From NCBI RefSeq assembly GCF_001907675.1, contig NZ_MPNT01000008.1:1-64000 (forward strand): DNA of 64,000 nt, read 5' to 3'. The translations under genes were made by a program, and so were the position numbers. Positions 39,244 to 49,585 of the stretch are shown piece by piece (within the stretch, counting starts at the first letter, position 1; each line of letters opens with the position of its first letter). The notes below the pieces were generated by a model. The model did no database searches and was not told where the DNA came from. It saw only the letters and a list, made by a program, of their open reading frames with translations. Origin of the DNA: Mycobacterium paraffinicum. GTDB taxonomy: Bacteria > Actinomycetota > Actinomycetes > Mycobacteriales > Mycobacteriaceae.

Positions 39244-40209
39244 TCAGCTCCACAGCGTCACGTGCACCTTCGGCCGAAACCGCGTGACGCCCACGCCGGA
39301 TCCGCGGATCATCGCCTGCGTGCAGCGCGGGGTGGTGATGAAGCGGACCAATTCGGAGACCGCGGGCTGACGGGCCGACGGCGCCAACGTCGCCGCGCAC
39401 CACTCGCCCGACCGGTCCAGCCCCGGGCCGTGCACGTGTGCCAGCCGCCCGCCGGCCAGGTCCTTGGCGACCGCGAAGCCGATGGTCAACGTGACCCCGC
39501 CGACCCGCTGCACCTCCTCCAGGGCGGCCGCGTCGCTCTGGAATATCCGCTGCTGCGACTCGGGAATTGCCAAGTCGCGCAACATGGTTGCGATCTCGCC
39601 GTCCACGCCGCCGGCCGAGGGGCCGAGCATCCACTGCTGCTGGCGCAGCAACGCGGGCGTCGGAACGCCAAGCGCCAGCGGGCTTTTGGGCGCCGCGACG
39701 GCGATGATCTGATACTTCAGGAAGGGGCGGACGAACAGCGCGTCGTCGGCACCGATCGAACTCTCGCCGGCCGGGCCGATCGCGATGTCCACCGCGCGCG
39801 AACAGATCAGGTCCCGAAACCGGCTCGTGGGATGCACGCTCAGCTCGACCGACAGGTCGTCGGCACGCGACGAGAAGAGCTCGATCAGCCCGGGCGCGGC
39901 GTGTTCGGCGAACGCGGTGGACGCGGCGATCCGCAGCAACCGGCGCCCGTGGGCGGCCTCGGTGACTTCGATGGCGGTTTGCTGTTGCAGGCCCAGGATT
40001 TCGACCGCGCGGCTGGCCAGCCGCAGCCCGCCGGGCGTGAACGCCAACCCGGAGCCGGTCCGGGTGAACAACGGGTCGTCGAGCTCCTTGCGCAGCGCCG
40101 TCACGAGCATCGACACGCCGGCGTCGGAAACACCCAGCTCGGCGGCCGCCGCCCGCACCGAGCCGAGGCGAACCACCGCCGAAAAGGCCCGAAGTTGAGC
40201 CGGGGTCAT
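39244..40209 (-). CDS. LysR-family regulator beside the CO dehydrogenase operon (Rv0377/CutR-like)
   Basis: A 321-residue LysR regulator, the length of Rv0377. The N-terminal winged helix is MTPAQLRAFSAVVRLGS and RAAAAELGVSDAGVSMLV, and the effector domain occupies about 90-300. It diverges from the cox operon with only 22 bp between starts. In Mycobacterium sp. JC1 a LysR protein, CutR, encoded divergently from the CO dehydrogenase genes is needed for their expression. The same role is likely here. The short gap means the operator must lie partly inside one of the coding regions. Confidence 0.88.
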   Translation of the reverse strand: MTPAQLRAFSAVVRLGSVRAAAAELGVSDAGVSMLVTALRKELDDPLFTRTGSGLAFTPGGLRLASRAVEILGLQQQTAIEVTEAAHGRRLLRIAASTAFAEHAAPGLIELFSSRADDLSVELSVHPTSRFRDLICSRAVDIAIGPAGESSIGADDALFVRPFLKYQIIAVAAPKSPLALGVPTPALLRQQQWMLGPSAGGVDGEIATMLRDLAIPESQQRIFQSDAAALEEVQRVGGVTLTIGFAVAKDLAGGRLAHVHGPGLDRSGEWCAATLAPSARQPAVSELVRFITTPRCTQAMIRGSGVGVTRFRPKVHVTLWS

Positions 40210-40231
40210 GGAGTCAGCCTAATTTAAAAGG

Positions 40232-41392
40232 GTGCGTGACGTGCTTGCCCAGCTGATGTCGATCTGGCGTGCCGGCGACACCGCGGGGCTCGGCACGGTG
40301 GTGCGCACCTTCCGGTCCGCGCCGCGCCCGCCGGGCGCCGCGATGGTGGTCGCACCGGACGGCTCGGTCACCGGGTCGGTGTCGGGCGGCTGCGTGGAAG
40401 GGGCGGTCTACGACCTCGCGACCGAGGCGGCGCAAACCGGCGCGCCGCGGCTGGAACGCTACGGCGTCAGCGACGACGACGCGTTCGCCGTCGGGCTGAC
40501 GTGCGGCGGCGTCATCGACGTGTTCGTCGAGCCGGTCTCCCGCGCGTCGTTCCCCGAGCTGGGCGGCGTGGCCGACGACATCGCCGAGCGCCGCGCGGTG
40601 GCCACCGCCACCGTCATCGCCCACCCGGATCCCGCATGGGTCGGCCGCCGGGTGGTGATCCGGCCCGACGGGATGGCGGGGTCGCTGGGTTCGGCGCGCG
40701 CCGACGCCGCGGTCGCCGACGACGCGCGCGGCCTGCTCGCGCTGGGTCGCAGCGAGGTGCTCAAGTACGGGCCCGACGGGCAGCGGCTCGGCGACGGCAT
40801 GGAGGTGTTCGTGTCGAGCTACGCGCCGCCGCCGCGGATGCTGGTGTTCGGGGCGATCGACTTCGCCGCGGCGTTGGCGCGGCAAGGTTCGTTCCTCGGC
40901 TACCGGGTCACCGTGTGCGACGCCCGCCCGGTCTTCGCCACCCGGGCGCGGTTCCCGACGGCCGACGACGTCGTCGTCGACTGGCCCCACCGTTACCTCG
41001 CCGCCCAGGCCGAGGCGGGCGCCATCGACCGGGACACGGTGATCTGCGTGCTGACCCACGACCCGAAGTTCGACGTGCCGGTGCTCGAGGTGGCGCTGCG
41101 GCTGCCCGAGGTCGGCTACGTCGGGGCGATGGGGTCGCGCCGCACCCACGACGACCGGATGATCCGGCTCAAGGCCGCCGGGCTGACCGACGCCGAGCTG
41201 AGCCGGCTGTCCAGCCCGATCGGTCTGGACCTCGGCGCGCGCACCCCGGAGGAGACCGCGGTGTCGATCGCCGCCGACATCATCGCCAGCCGCTGGGGCG
41301 GCGGGGGCCGGCCCCTGGCCCATATCGTCGGCCGGATCCACCACGACGCGCAGGTAGACGACGACTTCACGACGAGTTCAGGGATTACTTAA
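40232..41392 (+). CDS. XdhC/CoxI-family Mo-enzyme maturation factor (Rv0376c-like)
   Basis: A 386-residue protein. An N-terminal XdhC domain (TVSGSVSGGCVEG-type landmark GSVSGGCVEGAV at about 49-60) leads to a Rossmann-like XdhC_C domain (MLVFGAIDFAAALARQG, VCVLTHDPKFD, VGAMGSRRTHD). Family members bind molybdenum cofactor and help insert it, sulfurated, into the large subunit. The start is GTG and the last gene-distance to coxM is 43 bp. It is the first gene of the CO dehydrogenase operon. Confidence 0.87.
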   Translation: MRDVLAQLMSIWRAGDTAGLGTVVRTFRSAPRPPGAAMVVAPDGSVTGSVSGGCVEGAVYDLATEAAQTGAPRLERYGVSDDDAFAVGLTCGGVIDVFVEPVSRASFPELGGVADDIAERRAVATATVIAHPDPAWVGRRVVIRPDGMAGSLGSARADAAVADDARGLLALGRSEVLKYGPDGQRLGDGMEVFVSSYAPPPRMLVFGAIDFAAALARQGSFLGYRVTVCDARPVFATRARFPTADDVVVDWPHRYLAAQAEAGAIDRDTVICVLTHDPKFDVPVLEVALRLPEVGYVGAMGSRRTHDDRMIRLKAAGLTDAELSRLSSPIGLDLGARTPEETAVSIAADIIASRWGGGGRPLAHIVGRIHHDAQVDDDFTTSSGIT

Positions 41393-41435
41393 CTCGCTAT
41401 TGACGCCCATGTCAGGGCGGCTGACACTGTGGCGC

Positions 41436-42314
41436 ATGCAAGTACCCGGACCCTTCGAATACGAACGTGCGACCAGCGTCGACCACGCCATCGGACTGCT
41501 GGATCGGTTGGGGGAAGGGGCGCGCGTCGTCGCCGGCGGGCACAGCCTGCTGCCGATGATGAAGCTGCGCATCGCCAACCCCGAATACCTCGTCGACATC
41601 AACGACCTCGCGCTCGAGCTCGGCTACGTGATCACCGATCCGACGCTGGTGCGCATCGGCGCGATGACCCGGCACCGGGAGATCCTGGAGTCCGACACCC
41701 TGGCCGCGGTCTGCCCGATCTTCCGCGACGCCGAGCGCGTGATCGCCGACCCGGTGGTGCGCAACCGCGGCACCCTCGGCGGCTCGCTGTGCCAGGCGGA
41801 TCCGGCCGAGGACCTGTCGACGGTATGCACGGTGCTGGACGCGGTGTGCCTGGCCCGCGGGCCGTCCGGTGAACGCGAGATCGCGATCGATGACTTCCTG
41901 GCCGGACCGTACGAGACCACGCTGGCCCCCAACGAGATCCTGATCGAGGTCCGAATCCCGGTGCGGCACAATAGTTCCAGCGCATACGCCAAGGTGGAGC
42001 GCCGAGTGGGTGACTGGGCGGTCGCGGCCGCGGGGGCGGCGCTGACCCTGGACGGCGACCAGATCGCCGGCGCGCGTGTGGATTTGACGGCGGTGAATTC
42101 CGATCCCGGCGGCCTGGCCGAGTTGTCGGCGGCGCTGGTCGGCCAACCGGCCACCGAGAGCGTCTTCGCCGACGCGGGGCGGCGCGCCGCGCAGGCCTGT
42201 GACCCGGCCACCGATGTCCGCGGCAGCGCCGAATACAAGCGGCACCTGGCCTCGGAGTTGACCATTCGCACGCTGCGCACCGCCGCCGAGCGGGTGCGCG
42301 CAGAAGGGAACTGA
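41436..42314 (+). CDS. coxM: CO dehydrogenase FAD subunit
   Basis: A 292-residue flavoprotein subunit that takes electrons from CoxS. FAD motifs are VAGGHSLLPMMK near residue 35 and RNRGTLGGSLCQADPAEDL near 110. The ATG at 41436 starts the conserved MQVPGPFEYERA; a frame-compatible ATG at 41400 overlaps no ribosome-binding site. Gene order M-S-L is that of form I CO dehydrogenase operons. The stop is 2 bp before coxS. Confidence 0.93.
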   Translation: MQVPGPFEYERATSVDHAIGLLDRLGEGARVVAGGHSLLPMMKLRIANPEYLVDINDLALELGYVITDPTLVRIGAMTRHREILESDTLAAVCPIFRDAERVIADPVVRNRGTLGGSLCQADPAEDLSTVCTVLDAVCLARGPSGEREIAIDDFLAGPYETTLAPNEILIEVRIPVRHNSSSAYAKVERRVGDWAVAAAGAALTLDGDQIAGARVDLTAVNSDPGGLAELSAALVGQPATESVFADAGRRAAQACDPATDVRGSAEYKRHLASELTIRTLRTAAERVRAEGN

Positions 42315-42316
42315 CC

Positions 42317-42789
42317 ATGCAGGTGAACATGACGGTCAACGGCGAGCAGGTGAGCGCCGACGTCGAGCCCCGGATGCTGCTGGTGCACTTCCTGCGGGAT
42401 CAGCTGCGGCTCACCGGGACTCACTGGGGTTGCGACACCAGCAACTGCGGCACCTGCGTGGTCGACGTCGACGGCGTGCCGGTCAAATCCTGCACCATGC
42501 TCGCCGTGATGGCCTCCGGCCACAGCGTCCGGACGGTCGAAGGGCTGGCGGTCGACGGCCGGCTGGACCCGGTGCAGGAGGGGTTCATGCGCTGTCACGG
42601 GTTGCAGTGCGGGTTCTGCACGCCGGGGATGATGATCACCGCCCGGGCGCTGCTCGACCGCGATCCCGACCCAGACGAGCAGACCATCCGCGAGGCGATC
42701 TCCGGGCAGATCTGCCGCTGCACCGGATACACCACGATCGTGCGGTCCATCCAATGGGCGGCCCAGCACAGTTCGGTGGAGGCCGGATC

Positions 42790-42793
<4 letters not shown>
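42317..42793 (+). CDS. coxS: CO dehydrogenase 2Fe-2S subunit
   Basis: A 158-residue subunit with two [2Fe-2S] clusters. The ferredoxin motif is GCDTSNCGTCVVDVDG plus KSCTML, and the helical motif is CGFCTPGMM...CRCTGYT. The length matches Rv0374c. It overlaps coxL by 4 bp (ATGA). It carries electrons from the Mo-Cu site of CoxL to the flavin of CoxM. Confidence 0.94.
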
Positions 42794-45198
<2,405 letters not shown>

Positions 45199-45199
45199 G

Positions 45200-45272
45200 C
45201 GCCGCGACGATGCAGAGCGAGGAACGAGCGATGAGGTGGGGGTACCTCCCGCGTGCGGGGGAGAGGGGCGCA
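45200..45272 (+). repeat. mycobacterial-type intergenic element with a short hairpin, between coxL and coxF
   Basis: The 82-bp gap holds gacgatgcagagcgagg, gatgaggtggggg and a dyad cctccc...gggggag (45245-45263). From memory, strings of this kind recur between genes throughout mycobacterial genomes. It interrupts an otherwise tightly packed operon and could trim or attenuate the transcript. Its role is unknown. Confidence 0.5.
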
Positions 45273-45280
45273 ATCATTTG

Positions 45281-46147
45281 ATGACCATCAGCGAACGGGC
45301 CCAGCAACTACTGGCCGCGCGCACGCCGTTCGTGCGCGCGACCGTGGTGCGCGCCCAGCCGCCCGCCTCGGCGTACCCCGGCGACGAGGCGATCCTGTTG
45401 GCGGACGGCACCATCGAGGGTTTCGTCGGCGGCCAGTGCGCGCAGAACTCCGTCCGCAAGGCCGCGCTGGGCGCGCTGCAAGCGGGCGAAAGCGTGCTGC
45501 TGCGGGTGCTTCCCGACGGCGACGTCCACTTTCCCGAGGCGCCCGGCGCCTGCGTCGTCGTCAACCCGTGCCTGTCCGGCGGGTCGCTGGAGATCTTCCT
45601 GACGCCGCAGCTGCCGCCGCCGATGATCCGGGTCTACGGCGAGACGCCGATCGCCGACGCCCTGGCCCAGGTGTGCGCGGTGCTCGGCTACGAAACCAGC
45701 CGAGACGGCGAGCTCGCCGACGCGACCGCCATCGTGATCGCCAGCCACGGCGGGCCGGAGGCCGACATCATCCGCGCCGCACTGGACCACGGCGTCGGCT
45801 ACATCGGCCTGGTCGCCAGCAGGGTGCGCGGCGCCTCGATCCTGGACACGCTCGGACTCTCCGACGCCGAGCGGGCCCGCGTCCACACCCCGGTCGGGTT
45901 GCGCATCGGCGCCAAGACCCCGGCGGAGATCGCGGTGTCGATCGCCGCCGAGCTGATCGCCGGCATCCGCGCCGGCGACGTCGCCCCCGCCGTTGCCGTA
46001 CCGGCCCCGGCCGAGGCGGTCGACCCGGTCTGCGGGATGACCGTGCGGATCGGCCCGGCCGCCGAGCACCTGCGGCTGGCCGGCACCGACTACTGGTTCT
46101 GCGGGCCGGGCTGCCGCACGGCGTTCGCGGGGAAAGCCGGCGCATGA
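45281..46147 (+). CDS. coxF: CoxF/XdhC-type maturation factor with C-terminal YHS domain
   Basis: A 288-residue protein. An N-terminal XdhC domain (FVGGQCAQNSVRKAAL) and an XdhC_C domain (IVIASHGGPEADI, GLVASRVRGASI, VGLRIGAKTPAEIAVSIAAE) occupy about 1-235. The last 40 residues form a YHS metal-binding domain: DPVCGMTVRIG and YWFCGPGCRTAFAG. M. tuberculosis Rv0372c is about 251 residues as I recall, so the YHS part looks like an addition. It may deliver or sense copper for the Mo-Cu site (inference). ATGA overlap with coxD. Confidence 0.85.
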   Translation: MTISERAQQLLAARTPFVRATVVRAQPPASAYPGDEAILLADGTIEGFVGGQCAQNSVRKAALGALQAGESVLLRVLPDGDVHFPEAPGACVVVNPCLSGGSLEIFLTPQLPPPMIRVYGETPIADALAQVCAVLGYETSRDGELADATAIVIASHGGPEADIIRAALDHGVGYIGLVASRVRGASILDTLGLSDAERARVHTPVGLRIGAKTPAEIAVSIAAELIAGIRAGDVAPAVAVPAPAEAVDPVCGMTVRIGPAAEHLRLAGTDYWFCGPGCRTAFAGKAGA

Positions 46148-47022
46148 CCCCTGCGGTGTTCAGCGACGTCGACGACGTGATCGCCCGGTTCGACGCGCGG
46201 GACTACCTGCTGGACGTCGGGACCGCGTCCGCGATCTACCTGGCGGTCACGCTGGGCCGCCCCCTGCTGCTGGAGGGCGAGCCGGGCGTCGGCAAGACCA
46301 CCGCCGCGAAAACCCTTGCGGGCGTGCTGAATACCCCGCTGGTACGGCTGCAATGCTACGAGGGGCTGACCGCCGGCGAGGCGCTGTACGACTGGAACTA
46401 CCAGCGCCAGCTGCTGTCCATCCGGCTGGCCGAAGCCCAGCACACGGAGATCGCCGAGGCCGACCTGTACACCGAGGCCTACCTGGTCGACCGGCCGATC
46501 CTGCGCTGCGTGCGCCACCGCGGACCCACCCCGCCGGTGTTGCTGATCGACGAGATCGATCGGGCCGACGACGAATTCGAGGCGCTGCTGCTCGAGTTCC
46601 TCGGCGAAGCCGCCGTCACCGTGCCCGAACTGGGCACCTTCGTCGCCGAACGCCCGCCCGTCGCGGTGCTGACCTCCAACCGCAGCCGCGACCTGCACGA
46701 CGCGCTGCGCCGCCGCTGCCTGTACCACTGGATCGACTACCCCGACGCTGCGCGGGCCGCCGCGATCGTGCGGCGCACGGTCCCGGGCGCCGCAGCCGCG
46801 CTGATCGAACACGTCACCCAGTTCGTCGGCGCGGCAAGGGATCTCGACCTGGACAAGCCACCGGGCGTGGCCGAGACGATCGACTGGGTCGCCGCCCTGG
46901 TGTCGCTCGGCGTCGCCGACCTGGTGGACCCCGCCGCGGTGGTCAGCCTGGGGGCGCTGGCCAAGACCCCCGACGACCGTACGCTGATTCGCGACGCGTT
47001 CATGGAATACAGCCGCACCTGA
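46144..47022 (+). CDS. coxD: CoxD, MoxR-type AAA+ ATPase
   Basis: A 292-residue AAA+ ATPase. Walker A is [12 protein letters not shown] near residue 42, Walker B LLIDEIDRADDEFEALLLE, sensor 1 VLTSNRSRDLHDALRRRC, and a helical lid ends the protein. In Oligotropha, CoxD acts in building the [CuSMoO2] cluster, with CoxE. Its ATG overlaps the coxF stop. In M. tuberculosis a MobA-like gene (Rv0371c) lies at this junction and is missing here. Confidence 0.92.
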   Translation: MTPAVFSDVDDVIARFDARDYLLDVGTASAIYLAVTLGRPLLLEGEPGVGKTTAAKTLAGVLNTPLVRLQCYEGLTAGEALYDWNYQRQLLSIRLAEAQHTEIAEADLYTEAYLVDRPILRCVRHRGPTPPVLLIDEIDRADDEFEALLLEFLGEAAVTVPELGTFVAERPPVAVLTSNRSRDLHDALRRRCLYHWIDYPDAARAAAIVRRTVPGAAAALIEHVTQFVGAARDLDLDKPPGVAETIDWVAALVSLGVADLVDPAAVVSLGALAKTPDDRTLIRDAFMEYSRT

Positions 47023-47034
47023 GAGGACCCCGGG

Positions 47035-47679
47035 ATGAAGATCGCCAACCAGTTCACCGTCAGCGCGCCCATCGACCAAGCCTGGGACGTGCTGTGCGAT
47101 CTGGAGCAGGTGATCCCGCTGATGCCCGGCGCGCAACTCACCGGCCACGAGGGGGAGGACTACGCCGGCAAGGTCAAGGTCAAGGTGGGGCCGGTCACCA
47201 GCGAGTTCAGCGGCAAGGTGCGCTTCGTCGAGCAGGACCCCGGCCAGCACCGCGCCGTCATCGACGCCAAGGGCAAGGAGACGCGCGGCACCGGGAACGC
47301 GGCCGCGACGGTCACCGCCCAGCTGCAGGCGGAGGGCGACAAGACCAACGTCACCGTGGACACCGACCTGAAGATCGTCGGCAAGCTGGCCCAGTTCGGC
47401 AGCGGCATGCTGCAGCAGGTGTCCGAGAAGCTGCTGGGGCAGTTCGTCGAGTCGCTCGAGGCCAAGCTGGCCGCCGAGACAGCCACCCCCGCCACGCCCG
47501 AGGGCCCCGCGCAGGTCGGGCGCGTCCCGGAGCCGCAACACGCCGCCCCGGCCGCCGAGCCCGAACCCATCGACCTGCTCGAGCTCGCCGGGGCCGACCA
47601 GCTCAAGAAGTACGCCCCGCTGCTGCTGGCCGCGCTGGCCGGGCTGGTGCTGGGCTGGTTGCTCGGCCGGAGGCGTTAG
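47035..47679 (+). CDS. coxG: CoxG, SRPBCC-fold membrane-recruitment protein
   Basis: A 214-residue protein. Residues 1 to about 150 are the CoxG/SRPBCC domain (NQFTVSAPIDQAWDVL, VIPLMPGAQL, KVKVKVGPVTSEFSGKV). An Ala/Pro/Glu linker leads to a C-terminal TM helix (LLLAALAGLVLGWLLGRRR, about 195-214). CoxG is thought to tether CO dehydrogenase to the membrane or carry quinone for it. The TM tail makes it longer than the 171 residues I recall for Rv0369c. Confidence 0.88.
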   Translation: MKIANQFTVSAPIDQAWDVLCDLEQVIPLMPGAQLTGHEGEDYAGKVKVKVGPVTSEFSGKVRFVEQDPGQHRAVIDAKGKETRGTGNAAATVTAQLQAEGDKTNVTVDTDLKIVGKLAQFGSGMLQQVSEKLLGQFVESLEAKLAAETATPATPEGPAQVGRVPEPQHAAPAAEPEPIDLLELAGADQLKKYAPLLLAALAGLVLGWLLGRRR

Positions 47680-47685
47680 CGACCC

Positions 47686-48876
47686 GTGGGCACGCCGGTG
47701 CTGTTGCGGGGCGTCGACCTGGCGGCGTTCGCGGCGGCACTGGTCGCGCGATTGCGCGCCGCCGGCGTCCACGTCTCCGCCGGGGGCCCGGCCGGCTTCG
47801 TGCAGGCGCTGCGAAAGCTGCTGCCCGACAACACAACCGCGCTGTATTGGGCGGCCCGGGTGACGCTGGTCAACCGGATGGAGGATCTGGGCGCCTTCGA
47901 CACCGTCTTCGCGGAGGTCTTCGGCGCCGCCGCCCCCGACGGCACCGGCCGCCGCGCCCCGTCCCTGCCGCTGCCGGGCCCGAAGACGCCCGCGGCCGGC
48001 ACCCTGCGCCCGGCCGGCGGCGCGTCCGCTTCCGCCCAGGGCGTGCCCTGGGTGACGCGGACGCAGGCCACCGCCGACGACGCGGCGGGCCCGAGCCTGC
48101 TGCTGCCGGACGTGCTGCCCAGCCGGATCGCGGCGCTGGCCGACGAACCGTTCGACCGCTTCGACGCCGGGGACCTCCGCCTGCTCGGCGGCTGGCTGGA
48201 GGCGACCGTCGCCCGCTGGCCGCGGCGGCGCAGCCGGCGATTCGAGCGCAGTCCCGCCGGCAAACGGATCGACCTGCGGGCCACGATGAACGCGTCGCGC
48301 AGCACCGGCTGGGAAGCGATGGCCCTGGCGCGAACCCGGCCGCGGCGCCGGGCCCGGCGGGTCGTCCTGGCCTGCGACGTGAGCCGCTCGATGCAGCCGT
48401 ACGCCACGGTGTACCTGCATCTGATGCGGGCGGTGTCGCGCCAGGCCGGCACCCGCCCCGAGGTTTTCGCCTTCTCGACCTCGCTGACCCGGCTCACGTC
48501 GGTACTCGCGCACCGATCCGCCGAGGTGGCGCTGCAGCGGGCCAACGCCAAGGTCGCCGACCGCTACGGCGGCACCTTCATCGGCCGCAGCGTCAACGGG
48601 CTGCTGGCTCCGCCCCACGGCAACGCGCTGCGCGGCGCCGTGGTCATCATCGCCTCGGACGGCTGGGACAGCGATCCCCCCGACGTGCTCGCGCACGCGA
48701 TGGCCCGGCTGCGGCGCCGCGCCGAGTTACTGGTCTGGCTCAATCCCCGTGCGGCGCAAGGTGATTTCCGGCCGCTGGCCGGCTCGATGGCGGCGGCCCT
48801 GCCGTATTGCGATCTATTCCTTCCGGCGCACTCGCTGGCGGGGATACGGCAATTGCTGCTCGCGTTGTGTCTTTGA
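47686..48876 (+). CDS. coxE: CoxE, von Willebrand A-domain protein
   Basis: A 396-residue cytoplasmic protein of the CoxE/VWA family, partner of CoxD in Mo-Cu cluster assembly. The MIDAS motif DVSRSMQPY lies in VVLACDVSRSMQ near residue 230, with later elements GGTFIGRSVNG and IIASDGWDSDPP. The start is GTG with GGAGGCG upstream, 6 bp after coxG. The conserved end, LVWLNPRAAQGDFRPLAGSM, reads across 137 bp that are also open on the other strand as the end of eutC. Confidence 0.9.
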   Translation: MGTPVLLRGVDLAAFAAALVARLRAAGVHVSAGGPAGFVQALRKLLPDNTTALYWAARVTLVNRMEDLGAFDTVFAEVFGAAAPDGTGRRAPSLPLPGPKTPAAGTLRPAGGASASAQGVPWVTRTQATADDAAGPSLLLPDVLPSRIAALADEPFDRFDAGDLRLLGGWLEATVARWPRRRSRRFERSPAGKRIDLRATMNASRSTGWEAMALARTRPRRRARRVVLACDVSRSMQPYATVYLHLMRAVSRQAGTRPEVFAFSTSLTRLTSVLAHRSAEVALQRANAKVADRYGGTFIGRSVNGLLAPPHGNALRGAVVIIASDGWDSDPPDVLAHAMARLRRRAELLVWLNPRAAQGDFRPLAGSMAAALPYCDLFLPAHSLAGIRQLLLALCL

Positions 48877-49585
48877 GGGCGACCCCCGAGCGGCCGAGTT
48901 CGCGGGCGCCGGCGACCAGCGCGGCGGTGACCGCCGCGGCGGCCGGGTAGCCCAGGCCGTCGGGCGGATGGATGTTGGAGACGCAGTTGCGGTCGGCGTC
49001 GGTGCGCCCCGGGGCCGGCCGGTGTGTCAGGTAGATGCCCAGGCTGTCGGCGACCGAGAGCCCCGGCCGTTCACCGATGAGCACGAGAACGGTTGTGACG
49101 CCGAGGGCTTGACCGATGTGGTCGCCCAGCGCGACGCGCGCCTGGGTCGCGACGACCACCGGGGCGGTGGTGTATCGGCCGTGGAATTCACCCACCAGCG
49201 CCTCGACCATCCCCGCGGCGTGGTCGGTCAGCGCGCGGGGCGAGAGGCCGTCGGCGAGCACAATGCCGATGTCCGCCTTGGTTTTCGGCAGACCAGACAG
49301 GTCGGCCGGGCTGCGGCCGAGGTCGGGCCGGCGCAGGTATTCGCCGCGCGAGGCGGCCCGGCTGCGCACCCGCAGCGGCTCCTCGATGCCGACGGCCGTG
49401 AGCCGCTGGACGAGGTCGTCGACGTCGAGCGGTTCGTGCACGGCGTCGCGTGCCGCGGCGTGCGCGGCCTGGAACTCGAGGACGCGCCGGGTCGGCAGCG
49501 AGTCTCCCGCCCGCCCCAGCCCGATCCGCGCCCGCGTGGTCGCCCGCAGCGGAGCCCAGACGTTCGGGGGTTCGGGATCGGTCAT
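48740..49585 (-). CDS. eutC: ethanolamine ammonia-lyase small subunit
   Basis: A 281-residue light subunit of the adenosylcobalamin enzyme that splits ethanolamine into acetaldehyde and ammonia. Landmarks are TRARIGLGRAGDSLPTRRVLEF at the start (residues 17-38), LPKTKADIGIVLADGLS, LIGERPGLSVADSLGIYLTH and DRNCVSNIHPPDGLGYP. The family body ends near LKDTTR. The remaining 40 or so residues are low-complexity and overlap coxE by 137 bp. Its ATG shares one base with the eutB stop (TGATG). Confidence 0.92.
   Translation of the reverse strand: MTDPEPPNVWAPLRATTRARIGLGRAGDSLPTRRVLEFQAAHAAARDAVHEPLDVDDLVQRLTAVGIEEPLRVRSRAASRGEYLRRPDLGRSPADLSGLPKTKADIGIVLADGLSPRALTDHAAGMVEALVGEFHGRYTTAPVVVATQARVALGDHIGQALGVTTVLVLIGERPGLSVADSLGIYLTHRPAPGRTDADRNCVSNIHPPDGLGYPAAAAVTAALVAGARELGRSGVALKDTTRAAIAVSPPASAPEGIDRNTAGPPPSSRPAAGNHLAPHGD

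Noticed and set aside
46090-48696. 868- and 803-codon open frames across coxD-coxG-coxE in other frames
   Set aside because: They span several real genes with recognisable domains and show only Arg/Gly/Ala-rich composition.
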